Source: Anaeromyxobacter sp. Fw109-5
GTDB lineage: Bacteria > Myxococcota > Myxococcia > Myxococcales > Anaeromyxobacteraceae
Reading direction: 5' to 3'
Length of the DNA: 64,000 bases
NCBI RefSeq assembly: GCF_000017505.1
Contig: NC_009675.1
Location: 1,240,001 to 1,304,000 of the forward strand
The position numbers and the translations under genes were made by a program. The notes below the pieces were generated by a model. The model was not told the DNA's origin. It saw nothing but the letters and a program-made list of their open reading frames with translations, and ran no database searches. Below are positions 38,246 to 47,359 of this stretch, one piece after another (the stretch's first letter is position 1; every line of letters starts with the position of its first letter).

Positions 38246-39061
38246 ATGGCCATGGCCACCATCGGCCTCATCGCGGGGGGCGGGCGGTTCCCCATCCTGT
38301 TCGCGGAGAGCGCCCGCCGCGCGGGCCACCGGGTCGTCGCCGTCGCGCACCGCAGCGAGACCGATCCGGCGCTCGAGGGGGCGGTGGACGCGCTCACCTG
38401 GGTGAAGCTCGGGCAGGTCGGACACATCCTCGACGCGCTGCGCGCGGGGGGCGCCACGCAGAGCGTGATGCTCGGCGCGATCACGAAGAAGCGCTTCTTC
38501 ACCGACGCCATGCTCGACGCGACCGGGCTGCGCGTCCTCGCGCGCGTCGGGATCCGCTCCGACGACAACCTGCTCCGCGCGATGGCGCGCTTCCTCGAAG
38601 AGGAGGGCGTGCCCATCACCGATCCCACGCCGTACCTGCGGGACCGGCTCGCGCCGGAGGGCGTGCTGGGGCGGCACCAGCCGACCGACGAGGAGCGCGC
38701 CGACGCGGCCTACGGCCTCGAGCTCGCGCGCGGCATCGGGCGGCTCGATCTCGGCCAGACCGTCGTCGTGAAGGAGCGCGTCGCGCTCGCCGTCGAGGCG
38801 CTGGAGGGCACCGACGCCTGCATCCGGCGCGGCGGCGAGCTGGCGCGCTCGGGCGGGTTCGTGGTGGCGAAGGCGGTGAAGCCGAACCAGGACCGGCGCT
38901 TCGACCTGCCCGCCGTCGGGCCCGACACGGTGGACACGCTGCGCGAGGCGGGCGGGCGGGTGCTCGCGGTGGAGGCGGGCGCCACCCTCGTGATGGACCT
39001 CGAGCGCATGGTCGCGCGCGCCGACAAGGCCAGGATCGTGCTGATGGGGATCGCAGGGTGA
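38246..39061 (+). CDS. lpxI: UDP-2,3-diacylglucosamine diphosphatase LpxI
   Basis: 271 aa of the DUF1009/LpxI family. Starts [20 protein letters not shown], with the conserved [28 protein letters not shown] and [20 protein letters not shown] blocks. LpxI hydrolyses UDP-diacylglucosamine to lipid X, replacing LpxH in alpha- and many deltaproteobacteria-related lineages, and typically follows lpxA as here. Two near starts are possible (38246 or 38252). Confidence 0.93.
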
Positions 39062-39345
39062 GCTGGGCGCGGGACGAGGCGGGCGGGGTGGTGCTCGAGC
39101 TCCTCGTCCAGCCGCGCGCGTCGCGCACGCGGGTCCTCGGCGAGCACGGCGGGCGGCTCAAGATCCAGCTCGCGGCGCCGCCGGTGGACGGCGCGGCCAA
39201 CGCCGCCCTCGTGGAGTTCCTCGCGGAGGCCCTCGAGGTCAGGAAGCAGGACGTCGTCCTCGTGCGCGGCGAGACCGGCCGCCGCAAGGCCGTGCGGGTG
39301 ACCTCCGTGAGCGCCGCCCGCGCCGTCGCGGCGCTCGTCCACTGA
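39058..39345 (+). CDS. DUF167 (YggU-family) protein
   Basis: 95 aa. Contains [32 protein letters not shown] and the following [11 protein letters not shown], the invariant core of DUF167/YggU. The biochemical role is unknown. The GTG start overlaps the lpxI stop (GTGA), so it is translated with lipid A genes; in other bacteria the family is more often near yggT or proC. Confidence 0.9.
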
Positions 39346-39359
39346 GGAGCCCGCAGACC

Positions 39360-39584
39360 ATGGCCCGCGCCCTCCTCGTCCTCGCCGCCGCCCTCCTCGC
39401 GATCCCCGGCCTCTTCGTCGTCGCGAAGGGGATCGCCGCGCTCCGCCGTCAGCGCATCTACGTGCAGGGGCGACACCTGGAGGGCGGGCGGGCCCGGACG
39501 GCGGGCGCGATGCTGGTCGCCTACGGCCTCGGCATGGTGGCGCTGGGGGCGGTGCTCGCCGCGTTCGCCGCGACGCGGCATTAG
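39360..39584 (+). CDS. Small two-helix membrane protein, unknown function
   Basis: 74 aa. Two hydrophobic helices (about 4-25 and 48-70) flank a short basic loop RRQRIYVQGRHLEGGRAR. GAGGAG lies 9 nt before the ATG and the spacing from the DUF167 gene is 14 nt, so it is probably co-transcribed. It has no motif I recognise. The loop would be cytoplasmic by the positive-inside rule. It is likely real because frame, ribosome site and hydrophobicity agree. Confidence 0.65.
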   Translation: MARALLVLAAALLAIPGLFVVAKGIAALRRQRIYVQGRHLEGGRARTAGAMLVAYGLGMVALGAVLAAFAATRH

Positions 39585-39726
39585 GCCCTGGGCTCGACCG
39601 CTCCCCCGACTCCGGCCCCGCTCCGCGGGACTTCCACGTCGCGATGGATGGACCGGCCCGAGGCAGGCAGCGTGCCGGGGGGAAGAACGGGGTGTCTCAC
39701 CCGTGTTCCGGATGGGCGAAGTCGAC

Positions 39727-39732
39727 TAACAT
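39727..39732 (+). promoter_or_regulatory. -10-like box of hemE
   Basis: TAACAT 10 nt before the hemE ATG (39743). It overlaps the alternative ATG at 39731, which argues for the later start. The -35 region is weak (TGTTCC at 39704-39709). Confidence 0.35.
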
Positions 39733-39742
39733 GGCGCCCCCC

Positions 39743-40783
39743 ATGACCCACAGATTCCTCGAAGCCTGCCGAAAGCAGCCCGTCGATCGTCTGCCCGTCT
39801 GGATGATGCGCCAGGCCGGACGCTACCAGCCGTCCTACCGCGCCGTCCGCGCGAACGTCGGCTTCCTGGAGCTGTGCCGCTCGCCGGAGCTCATCGCGCA
39901 GGTGACGGTCGCGCCCATCGACGAGTTCGGCTTCGACGCCGCCATCCTGTTCTCCGACATCCTCGTCCACCTCCCGGCGATGGGGCTCGACCTCTCCTTC
40001 GAGAAGGGCGAGAAGGGCAAGGGGGACGGCGGCCCGAAGATCGCGAACCCGGTCCGCACGCGCGCGGACGTGGACGCGCTGAAGGTCCCCGCGCCGAAGA
40101 AGGACCTGCCCTACGTGCTCGACGGCGTGCGCGCCATCCGCGCCGCCCTCCGGGACCGCGTGCCGCTCATCGGCTTCGTGGGCGGCCCGTTCACCGTCGC
40201 GAGCTACGCGGTGGAGGGCGGCAGCCAGGGCTTCACGCGCCTGAAGACGATGCTGTACGCAGAGCCGCGCACGGCGCACGCGCTCTTCGAGAAGCTCACC
40301 CAGGCGGCGATCGTGCAGATCGAGGAGCAGATCGCGGCCGGCGCGCAGGCCGCGCAGATCTTCGAGAGCTGGCTCGGCGAGCTCGACCGCGCCGACCTCG
40401 AGGAGTTCGCGTTCCCGTACCTCGCGCGCATCGCGGAGGCCGTGAAGCGCACGGGCGTGCCGTCGATCTTCTTCTCGACCGGGACGACGGCCCACCTCGA
40501 GCCGATCTCGAAGCTCGGCTACGACGTCGTCTCCGTGGACTGGCGCATCCCCATCGACGAGGCGCGCCGCCGCGCGCCCGGCGTCGCCATCCAGGGCAAC
40601 ATGGACTCCACCGTCCTCCTCGGGCCGAAGGAGGTCGCGGTCGAGCGCGCGCTGTCCATCGTGCGGGCGGCGGGCCGGGAGCCCGGCTACATCTTCAACC
40701 TCGGCCACGGCATCCAGCCCGGTACGCCGACCGAGACCGTGAAGGCCGTCGTGGACGCGGTCCACGCCTTCGCCTGGAAGTGA
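39743..40783 (+). CDS. hemE: Uroporphyrinogen decarboxylase
   Basis: 346 aa. The family signature PVWMMRQAGRYQPSYR lies near the N-terminus, with FDAAILFSDILVHLPAMGLDLSF, GFVGGPFTVASY, QIFESWLGEL and the C-terminal NLGHGIQPGTP. It removes four carboxyl groups from uroporphyrinogen III to give coproporphyrinogen III. It is followed at once by hemN and hemH, so the last common heme steps are grouped, with only protoporphyrinogen oxidation missing here. The ATG at 39743 is chosen over 39731 because of the -10-like box. Confidence 0.96.
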   Translation: MTHRFLEACRKQPVDRLPVWMMRQAGRYQPSYRAVRANVGFLELCRSPELIAQVTVAPIDEFGFDAAILFSDILVHLPAMGLDLSFEKGEKGKGDGGPKIANPVRTRADVDALKVPAPKKDLPYVLDGVRAIRAALRDRVPLIGFVGGPFTVASYAVEGGSQGFTRLKTMLYAEPRTAHALFEKLTQAAIVQIEEQIAAGAQAAQIFESWLGELDRADLEEFAFPYLARIAEAVKRTGVPSIFFSTGTTAHLEPISKLGYDVVSVDWRIPIDEARRRAPGVAIQGNMDSTVLLGPKEVAVERALSIVRAAGREPGYIFNLGHGIQPGTPTETVKAVVDAVHAFAWK

Positions 40784-40791
40784 GGAAAGAC

Positions 40792-42174
40792 GTGATCCAG
40801 ATCCCGTCCTGGGAGCTCATCAAGAAGTACGATCGCCCCGGCCCGCGCTACACCAGCTACCCCACCGCGCCGGAGTGGTCGGACGCCTTCGGGCCGAAGG
40901 ACTACGAGGAGCACCTCGCGCGCGCGGACGCGGAGGGCGGGCCGCTCTCGATCTACGTCCACCTCCCGTTCTGCCGCGAGATGTGCCGCTTCTGCGGCTG
41001 CAACGTCATCGCGACGCACGACCGGACCCGCGCCGAGTCCTACCTCGAGCTCCTCGAGAAGGAGGTCGAGCTCGTCGCGAAGCGCCTGCCCCGGCGCCGC
41101 ACCGTCACGCAGCTCCACTGGGGCGGCGGGACGCCCACCTTCCTCGACGAGCGGCAGCTCGAGCAGTGCCACGCCCTCCTGGCGCGCCACTTCGACTTCG
41201 CGAAGGACGGCGAGAAGGCCATCGAGATCGACCCCGCCATCACCACGCGCTCGCAGATCGAGACGCTGGCGAGGCTCGGCTTCAACCGGATCTCGATGGG
41301 GGTGCAGGACTTCGATCCCCACGTCCAGGAGACGGTCGGCCGCATCCAGGGCGTGAAGGAGACCGCCGAGCTCGTGCAGGCGGCGCGCGACGCCGGCTTC
41401 CACGGGGTGAACCTCGACCTCATCTACGGGCTGCCCTTCCAGTCCCGGGACACCTGGCAGAAGACCCTCGACCTCATCCTGCAGATCCACCCCGATCGCC
41501 TGGCGGTGTTCGGGTTCGCGTACGTCCCGTGGTCGAAGCCGCACCAGCGGCTCCTCCCGCAGGAGGCGCTCCCCAAGACCGAGCAGCGCGTCGAGCTGTT
41601 CCTGCAGGCGGTGGAGGCGTTCACCTCGGGCGGCTACCGCCTCATCGGGCTCGACCACTTCGCGCTCGAGTCGGACGAGCTCACCCGCGCGCAGGACGCC
41701 GGCTACCTGTACCGGAACTTCCAGGGGTACACGGTGCGGCCGGCGGCGGACACCGTCGCGTTCGGGATGACGTCGATCTCGGACATCGGCGGCGCTTACG
41801 CCCAGAACGCGCACAAGCTCAAGGACTGGGGCGAGAAGGTCGCCCAGGGCGTCATCCCCGTGGAGCGCGGCGCCTCGGTCACCGCCGACGACGTCATGCG
41901 CCGCTTCGTCATCAACCGGGTCATGTGCCTGCTCAAGCTCGACCTGCGCGAGGTCGCCGAGAAGTTCGGCCCGGCCGCTCGCAAGACGATCGAGGCTGAC
42001 CTCGCGAAGGGCGTGGAGGAGCTGCAGGGCGACGGGCTCGTCACGTTCGACGGCGAGCTGCTGCGGGTCACGCCCCTCGGCCAGCTCCTCGTGAGGAACG
42101 TGGCCATGCTGTTCGACGCGTACCTCGGGAAGCACGCCGGCGAGAAGCGGCCCACCTTCTCGCGGACGGTCTAG
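40792..42174 (+). CDS. hemN: Oxygen-independent coproporphyrinogen III oxidase
   Basis: 460 aa radical-SAM enzyme. Cluster cysteines C61, C65 and C68 lie in HLPFCREMCRFCGCN, followed by HWGGGTPTFLD, GVQDFDPHVQ and the HemN-specific N-terminal RYTSYPTAPEW. It works without oxygen, which fits a facultatively anaerobic host. GTG start at 40792 with GAGGAAAG upstream, 8 nt after hemE. The full N-terminus and the C-terminal HemN domain separate it from the heme chaperone HemW. Confidence 0.95.
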   Translation: MIQIPSWELIKKYDRPGPRYTSYPTAPEWSDAFGPKDYEEHLARADAEGGPLSIYVHLPFCREMCRFCGCNVIATHDRTRAESYLELLEKEVELVAKRLPRRRTVTQLHWGGGTPTFLDERQLEQCHALLARHFDFAKDGEKAIEIDPAITTRSQIETLARLGFNRISMGVQDFDPHVQETVGRIQGVKETAELVQAARDAGFHGVNLDLIYGLPFQSRDTWQKTLDLILQIHPDRLAVFGFAYVPWSKPHQRLLPQEALPKTEQRVELFLQAVEAFTSGGYRLIGLDHFALESDELTRAQDAGYLYRNFQGYTVRPAADTVAFGMTSISDIGGAYAQNAHKLKDWGEKVAQGVIPVERGASVTADDVMRRFVINRVMCLLKLDLREVAEKFGPAARKTIEADLAKGVEELQGDGLVTFDGELLRVTPLGQLLVRNVAMLFDAYLGKHAGEKRPTFSRTV

Positions 42175-42247
42175 CGCCCCCTCGACTCCGGGAACGCCCA
42201 CCGGGGGGCCCGGAGCCCGGACCGAGCGGATCCATGGAACACACCGT

Positions 42248-42297
42248 CCCTCGACTTCGCGCGCCCCTGCGTGGCGCGCTGCGCTCGGGATGAGCGG
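42248..42297 (+). repeat. dispersed palindromic repeat, copy A (upstream of hemH)
   Basis: Begins CCCTCGACTTCG, has a GC-rich centre (GCGCCCCTGCGTGGCGCGC) and ends CGCTCGGGATGAGCGG. It matches copy B at 55641-55696 at both ends and in the left part of the centre. It covers the ATG at 42290, so that codon is probably not the hemH start. Confidence 0.5.
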
Positions 42298-42301
42298 CCT
42301 T

Positions 42302-43261
42302 ATGGACCATACTGCCGTCTTCCTCATGAACCTGGGCGGGCCGCGGAGCCTCGAGGAGGTCGAGCCGTACCTGTACGAGCTCTTCTCGGATCCGCTCCTC
42401 ATCACCGCGCCGTTCGGGCCGTTCCGCCCGCTCGTCGCGAGGCTCATCTCGCGGCTGCGGGCCCCGTCCTCCGCCGAGAAGTACGCGCTCATCGGCGGGA
42501 AGTCCCCCATCGTCGAGGGGACGGAGGCGCAGGCCCGCGCCCTGCAGCGCGCGCTCGGGCCGGGCTGGTCGTGCCACCTCGCCATGCGCTGCGGGCACCC
42601 GAGCACGGAGGAGGGCGTGCGTGAGGCGCTCGCCGCCGGGGCCACGCGCGCGGTGGCGCTCCCCCTCTACCCGCAGTACGCGAACGCCACCACCCGGAGC
42701 TCGCTGGTCGAGCTCCGCCGGGTCTGGCCGGGGGAGCTGCCGCTCGCCGAGATCTGCACCTGGCACGATCACGAGGGCTACCTCGACGCCTCCGCGGCCG
42801 CGCTGCGGGAGACGCTCGAGGCGCTGCCCGCCTCCGACCGCGCCTCGGCGCTCGTGGTGTTCAGCGCGCACGGCCTCCCGATGAGCCAGGTGCGCAAGGG
42901 GGATCCGTACCCGGGCTACATCGAGCACTCGGCGCGCGAGACCGCCCGCCGGGCCGGGGCGCAGGAGTTCCGGGTCACCTACCAGAGCCGGGTCGGGCCC
43001 GCGAAGTGGCTCGGCCCGGACACGGTCGAGTTCCTCGAGGCGAACGCCCGCGGGCGCGCCGTCGTGACCGTCCCCATCGCCTTCGTCTCCGAGCACCTCG
43101 AGACCCTCTACGACCTCGACGTGCTCGCGAAGGAGGCCGCGCTCACGGGCGGGGCGACCGCGTACGTGCGGGTCCCGGCCCTCGGGACGCGGCCGGACTT
43201 CATCGCGGCGCTCGCGGACGTCGCCCGCACGGGGCTCGCCGCGGGCCGGCCGGCGGCCTAG
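42302..43261 (+). CDS. hemH: Ferrochelatase
   Basis: 319 aa from ATG 42302. Begins TAVFLMNLGGPRSLEEV, has the catalytic His in VVFSAHGLP and the catalytic Glu in PIAFVSEHLETLYDLD, plus VGPAKWLGP. It inserts Fe2+ into protoporphyrin IX, the last step of heme synthesis. An in-frame ATG at 42290 (four codons earlier) lies inside a dispersed repeat and is less likely. The 127-bp gap after hemN holds that repeat and no clear promoter. Confidence 0.94.
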   Translation: MDHTAVFLMNLGGPRSLEEVEPYLYELFSDPLLITAPFGPFRPLVARLISRLRAPSSAEKYALIGGKSPIVEGTEAQARALQRALGPGWSCHLAMRCGHPSTEEGVREALAAGATRAVALPLYPQYANATTRSSLVELRRVWPGELPLAEICTWHDHEGYLDASAAALRETLEALPASDRASALVVFSAHGLPMSQVRKGDPYPGYIEHSARETARRAGAQEFRVTYQSRVGPAKWLGPDTVEFLEANARGRAVVTVPIAFVSEHLETLYDLDVLAKEAALTGGATAYVRVPALGTRPDFIAALADVARTGLAAGRPAA

Positions 43262-43355
43262 CGCCGTCGCGCGCCGGCGCCCCGTCGCCGCCCGGGAAAG
43301 GCGGGCGAGCGGTGCGCGCCGGGTGTTATGCTCCCCTCGCCGTCTCGCCCCGCCG

Positions 43356-44210
43356 ATGAAGGATCTTCTCCACCCCCGGCACCGCGCCGCGCTCGCGCGC
43401 TTCGTCGACGAGAACACACCGGCGAGGGTGCTCCTCGCGTTCGACTACGACGGCGTGCTCGCCCCCGTCGTGCGCGACCCGCACGGCGCCCCCATGCGCC
43501 CGACCACGCGGCGGCTGCTTCGGCGGCTCGCGGAGCTCTATCCGGTGGCCGTGGTCTCCGGGCGCGCGTGGCGGGACGTGGAGCGCTTCGTCGGCGACGC
43601 GGTCCCCCTCGTGGTCGGCAACCACGGCTTCGAGCTCGGGGAGCCGGTCGCCGTGCCCGAGCGCGTCCTGCGCCGCGTCCGCGGCTGGCGGCGCAGGCTC
43701 GAGGCTGCGCTCGACGGCGTCCCCGGCATCCACTTCGAGGACAAGCGCTCCACGCTCGCGATCCACTACGGGCTGGCGCGCACCTGGCGCGTCTCGGAGC
43801 GCGCCGTGTACGAGGCCGCGAACCAGCTGGAGGGGACGCGCCTCATCGCCGGCAAGAAGGTCCTGAACGTCCTGCCGCACGACTTCCCCTCGAAGGGCGA
43901 CGCCGTGCGCGCGCTCCTCTCCCGCCTCGGCTGCGACGCCGCGCTGTACGCCGGCGACGACGTCACCGACGAGGACGCCTTCGCGGTCGGCGCCCCGCTG
44001 GTGTTCGGCGTGCACGTCGGCTCCGGGCAGTCGCTCGCCCCGTGGCGGATCCGGGAGCAGCGCGAGGTGGACGTGCTGCTCGCGCGGCTCGTCGCGCTGG
44101 CCGAGGCCGCCCCGGCGGAGGTGGAGCGCGCCCGGCGCCGCGTGCCGGCCGCGGCGGCGGCGCGCCCGCGGGGCGCCGATCGCGCCCGCGCGCGAGGGCG
44201 CCGCCGATGA
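43356..44210 (+). CDS. otsB: Trehalose-6-phosphate phosphatase
   Basis: 284 aa HAD-superfamily enzyme. Motif I LLAFDYDGVLAPVV (nucleophile D in DYDG), motif II VVSGR, cap segment with GNHGFEL, Lys motif and motif IV GDDVTDEDAF. It removes phosphate from trehalose-6-phosphate to give trehalose. No otsA is nearby. A Pro/Ala/Arg-rich tail of ~40 residues follows the domain. The ATG at 43356 fits the family start. The stop overlaps the xseA ATG (ATGA). Confidence 0.88.
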   Translation: MKDLLHPRHRAALARFVDENTPARVLLAFDYDGVLAPVVRDPHGAPMRPTTRRLLRRLAELYPVAVVSGRAWRDVERFVGDAVPLVVGNHGFELGEPVAVPERVLRRVRGWRRRLEAALDGVPGIHFEDKRSTLAIHYGLARTWRVSERAVYEAANQLEGTRLIAGKKVLNVLPHDFPSKGDAVRALLSRLGCDAALYAGDDVTDEDAFAVGAPLVFGVHVGSGQSLAPWRIREQREVDVLLARLVALAEAAPAEVERARRRVPAAAAARPRGADRARARGRRR

Positions 44211-45658
44211 GCCGCCTCCGCCGCCCGGAGCCCGGGACCACCGGCGATCTCTTCGCCGCGCGCGAGCTGCCGCGCCCGTGGTCCGTCGGCGAGCTCACCC
44301 GCGCCCTCAAGAACGCGGTGGAGCCGAAGTTCCGCGACGTGTGGGTGGCCGGCGAGGTGGCGAACCTGCGCCGCCAGGCGAGCGGCCACGTGTACTTCTC
44401 GCTGAAGGACGCCGACGGCCTCATCGGCGCCGTCGTCTGGGCGTCGCAGGCGCGGCGGGTCAAGTTCGCCGTCGCCGAAGGGCAGGAGGTCCTCGCGCGC
44501 GGGTTCGTCGAGATCTACGCGCCGCACGGCAAGTACCAGCTCATCGTGCAGGAGCTCGAGCCGCGCGGCGCGGGCGCCGCCGCCCTCCTGCTGCAGCAGG
44601 TGAAGGAGCGCCTCCAGGCGGACGGCCTGCTCGCCCCGGCCCGCAAGCGGCAGCTGCCCTTCCTTCCGCGGCGCATCGGCGTGGCCACCAGCCCGACCGG
44701 CGCGGCCGTGCGGGACTTCCTGCGCGTCCTCCACACGCGCTTCCCCTCGATGCCCGTCCTCGTCGCTCCGTGCCGGGTGCAGGGCGACGGCGCCGCCTCG
44801 ACCGTGGTCTCGGCCGTCCGGGCGCTCTGCCGGGCCGGCGTCGACGTCATCGTGGTCACCCGCGGGGGCGGCTCGCAGGAGGAGCTCGGCGCCTTCGACG
44901 ACGAGCGGCTCGCCCGCGCGATCGCCGCGTGCCCGGTCCCCGTCGTGTCGGCGGTCGGGCACGAGGTGGACGTGACCGTCGCGGATCTCGTCGCCGACGT
45001 GCGCGCGGCCACGCCGACCCACGCCGCGCAGCTCGTCGCGCCCGTCCGCGACGAGCTCGTCGCGCGGCTCTCCGCGCTCCGCGGCCGGCTGGAACGCACG
45101 TGGGAGGGCGCCCTGGAGCTCCGCCGGCGCGAGCTGCGCGCGCTCCGCGCCGAGCTCGAGGATCCCGCGCGCGTCCTCTCCGGCGCGCGGCACAGGGTGG
45201 ACGACCTGCTGCACGCCGCGGCGGCCGCCGCGCGCGATCCGCTCCGCGCACGGCGGACGCGGCTCGACCCGCTGCGCGCGCGCCTGGCCCGCCTGGAGCC
45301 GCGCCGGCGCGTCCGTGAGGTCCGGCTGCGCATGGAGGCGAGCGCCCGGCGCCTCGGCGCCTGGCAGGCGGCCACGTTCCGCAGGGAGACGCTGCGCCTG
45401 CAGCGCCTCGAGGGCAGGCTCGAGCCCGCGAACATGGCGAAGCTCCTGGCCCGCGGCTTCTCGCTCGTGCTGCGCGACGGCCACGTGATCTCGCGCAGCG
45501 GGCAGGTGGCGGAGGGGGACGCCCTGCGCATCGTCCTCGGCGAGGGCTGGCTCGACGCCCGGGCCACCGCCCGGGACGCCGGCGATGACCCGCTGCCGGG
45601 GCGGACGGTGCCCGCGCGGGGGGACGACGCCGGCGGCTCCGGCGGGGGCGGGCGTTGA
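44207..45658 (+). CDS. xseA: Exodeoxyribonuclease VII large subunit
   Basis: 483 aa. N-terminal OB-fold (WSVGELTRALKNAVEPKF, VAGEVANLRRQASGHVYFSLKD), then the catalytic domain with PRRIGVATSPTGAAVRDFL, VVTRGGGSQEELGAFDDE and VSAVGHEVDVTVADLVADVRAATPTHAAQ. A long coiled coil and a C-terminal segment with ARGFSLVLRDG follow. With XseB it degrades single-stranded DNA. The tail is Gly/Asp-rich. The stop codon TGA forms part of the -35 box of the next promoter. Confidence 0.95.
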   Translation: MSRLRRPEPGTTGDLFAARELPRPWSVGELTRALKNAVEPKFRDVWVAGEVANLRRQASGHVYFSLKDADGLIGAVVWASQARRVKFAVAEGQEVLARGFVEIYAPHGKYQLIVQELEPRGAGAAALLLQQVKERLQADGLLAPARKRQLPFLPRRIGVATSPTGAAVRDFLRVLHTRFPSMPVLVAPCRVQGDGAASTVVSAVRALCRAGVDVIVVTRGGGSQEELGAFDDERLARAIAACPVPVVSAVGHEVDVTVADLVADVRAATPTHAAQLVAPVRDELVARLSALRGRLERTWEGALELRRRELRALRAELEDPARVLSGARHRVDDLLHAAAAAARDPLRARRTRLDPLRARLARLEPRRRVREVRLRMEASARRLGAWQAATFRRETLRLQRLEGRLEPANMAKLLARGFSLVLRDGHVISRSGQVAEGDALRIVLGEGWLDARATARDAGDDPLPGRTVPARGDDAGGSGGGGR

Positions 45659-45683
45659 CCCCCTTTCGCGGCGTCGTTAATTA
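45655..45683 (+). promoter_or_regulatory. sigma-70 promoter of xseB-receiver-ispA-dxs-tlyA
   Basis: -35 TTGACC (45655-45660), 17-bp spacer, -10 TAATTA (45678-45683). The xseA stop TGA (45656-45658) lies within the -35 hexamer. Predicted start near 45690, ~10 nt before the xseB GTG. Confidence 0.65.
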
Positions 45684-45700
45684 GGAGCACCGGAGGTCGC

Positions 45701-45973
45701 GTGAGCCAGGCGAGCGAGCGGCAAGTGGAGTCCCCGGCAGAGGAGTCTTACGACGCGCTGGTGACGAGGCTCGAGCGCGTCGTCGCGGAGCTCGAGTCCG
45801 GCCAGCTCACGCTGGAGCAGTCCATCGAGAAGTTCGCGGAGGGCGTGCGGCTGGCGAAGGACGCGTCCCGCAAGCTCGACGACGCGGAGCGCCGCGTGGA
45901 GCTGCTCGTGCGCTCCGCGGACGGCGAGGACGAGGCGGTGGCGTTCGAGCCAGAGGCCGGCCGGAGATCCTGA
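45701..45973 (+). CDS. xseB: Exodeoxyribonuclease VII small subunit
   Basis: 90 aa helical protein. The family core SYDALVTRLERVVAELESGQLTLEQS and EKFAEGVRLAKDASRKLDDAERRVELL is complete; the tail is acidic. It binds the XseA coiled coil. GTG start with GGAGG 5-6 nt upstream. It has its own promoter although it lies only 42 nt after xseA, so the subunits may be made in different amounts. Confidence 0.94.
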   Translation: MSQASERQVESPAEESYDALVTRLERVVAELESGQLTLEQSIEKFAEGVRLAKDASRKLDDAERRVELLVRSADGEDEAVAFEPEAGRRS

Positions 45974-45979
45974 CGACCG

Positions 45980-46396
45980 ATGCCGGCCCAAGAGCGCATG
46001 AAGAAGCCCAAGGTCATCATCGTCGACGACGACCGCGACACGCGCGAGATGCTCACGCTCGCGCTCGAGCTGGAGGGGTTCGACGTGGGCCAGGCGGCCA
46101 ACGGGCTGCGGCTCATCTCGGCCATGCACGTGGACCGGCCGGACGTGATCCTGCTCGACGTGATGATGAGCTGGATCGACGGCTTCGAGCTCTGCCGCGC
46201 CATCAAGAAGAACCCGACCTTCGGGGACATCCCCGTCATCTTCATCTCCGCCCGGAAGAGCGCGGAGGACGAGCGGAGCGGCATCGCCGCCGGCGCCATC
46301 GACTACTTCTCGAAGCCCCTCGACATGGACCGGCTCATCTCCCGCATCCGGGACATCCTGGACGAGCGCGCCGGAGCGGTCCCCACCCCCGCGTGA
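45980..46396 (+). CDS. Single-domain response regulator (receiver only)
   Basis: 138 aa CheY-like receiver. Acidic pair in VIIVDDDRD, phospho-acceptor D60 in [12 protein letters not shown], the conserved Ser in FISARK, and K in FSKPLDMD. No output domain. It sits between xseB and ispA with 6 nt to xseB, so it shares their transcript; no kinase is nearby. Stand-alone receivers act by protein contact or in phosphorelays. The partner cannot be read from sequence. Confidence 0.88.
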   Translation: MPAQERMKKPKVIIVDDDRDTREMLTLALELEGFDVGQAANGLRLISAMHVDRPDVILLDVMMSWIDGFELCRAIKKNPTFGDIPVIFISARKSAEDERSGIAAGAIDYFSKPLDMDRLISRIRDILDERAGAVPTPA

Positions 46397-46449
46397 ACCC
46401 GGGTGGCGGCGGCTCCGCCGGAGGCGTGAGACGCCGGGCCGCGGTGTGC

Positions 46450-46455
46450 TACAAG
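46450..46455 (+). promoter_or_regulatory. extended -10-like box of ispA
   Basis: TACAAG preceded by TGC, 8 nt before the GTG at 46464. It could add internal transcription of ispA-dxs-tlyA. The -35 is poor. Confidence 0.35.
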
Positions 46456-46463
46456 GCTGCGCG

Positions 46464-47345
46464 GTGCCCCCCGACGTGGACATCCAGTCTTATCTGCGCT
46501 CCGTGACCGAGCGCCTCGAGCCGCGCCTCGCGGCGCTCGCCGACGAGCGGCGCGGGCAGGGGCCGGAGCGGCTGGTGGAGGCCATCCGTTACGCGCTCCT
46601 CGGCGGGGGCAAGCGGCTGCGTCCCGCCCTCGTCCTCGCCGCCTGCGAGGCCCACGGCGGCGACGCCTCCGACGGCTCGCTCGCCATGCGCTTCGCGGTG
46701 GCCCTCGAGGCGGTGCACACCTACTCCCTCGTGCACGACGATCTCCCCGCGATGGACGACGACGACCTGCGTCGCGGGCGGCCCACGGTGCACAAGGCGT
46801 ACGACGAGGCCACCGCCGTGCTCGTCGGCGACGCGCTGCAGTCGCTGGCCTTCCGCCACCTGCTGGCCGCTCCCCAGCCCACCGCCGCGGCGCTCGCCCG
46901 CCTCCTCGCCGAGAACGCCTACCTCATGGTGGAGGGCCAGGCGCGCGACATCCAGGGGGAGCACGCGCGGCTCGCCGAGGCCGAGGTGCTGGAGCTCATG
47001 CGCACCAAGACGGGCGCGCTGCTCGCGAGCGCCGTCGCCGGCGGCGCGGCCTGCGCCGGGGCCGCGGTGGAGGCGGTCTACCCGATCGGCCTGAAGCTCG
47101 GGCTGGCGTTCCAGATCGCCGACGATCTCCTCGACCTCACGGCGGACACGCAGACGCTCGGGAAGCGCGCCGGCAAGGACGCAGACGCCGGGAAGTCGAC
47201 GCTCCCGGCGCTCGTCGGGATCGAGGAGGCGCGGCGCCGCGCGGCTGCGCTCCTCGACGAGGCGCTCGCCGCCCTCGCGCCGCTGGGCGCGCGGGCCGAG
47301 CCGCTCCGCGCCGTGGCGCGGTACGTCGTCGCACGCAAGAAGTAG
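46464..47345 (+). CDS. ispA: Short-chain polyprenyl diphosphate synthase (farnesyl/geranyl type)
   Basis: 293 aa. LLGGGKRLRP, first Asp-rich motif LVHDDLPAMDDDDLRRGRPT (DDx4D form typical of bacterial FPPS/GGPPS), RTKTGAL and second Asp-rich motif FQIADDLLD. It condenses IPP with allylic diphosphates. Its place before dxs is the common ispA-dxs pair; XseB is also usual here. Product chain length (C15 or C20) is not settled by sequence. GTG 46464 chosen; GTG 46446 is in frame but lies upstream of the -10-like box. Confidence 0.92.
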   Translation: MPPDVDIQSYLRSVTERLEPRLAALADERRGQGPERLVEAIRYALLGGGKRLRPALVLAACEAHGGDASDGSLAMRFAVALEAVHTYSLVHDDLPAMDDDDLRRGRPTVHKAYDEATAVLVGDALQSLAFRHLLAAPQPTAAALARLLAENAYLMVEGQARDIQGEHARLAEAEVLELMRTKTGALLASAVAGGAACAGAAVEAVYPIGLKLGLAFQIADDLLDLTADTQTLGKRAGKDADAGKSTLPALVGIEEARRRAAALLDEALAALAPLGARAEPLRAVARYVVARKK

Positions 47346-47359
47346 AACGGAGGTTGCGA

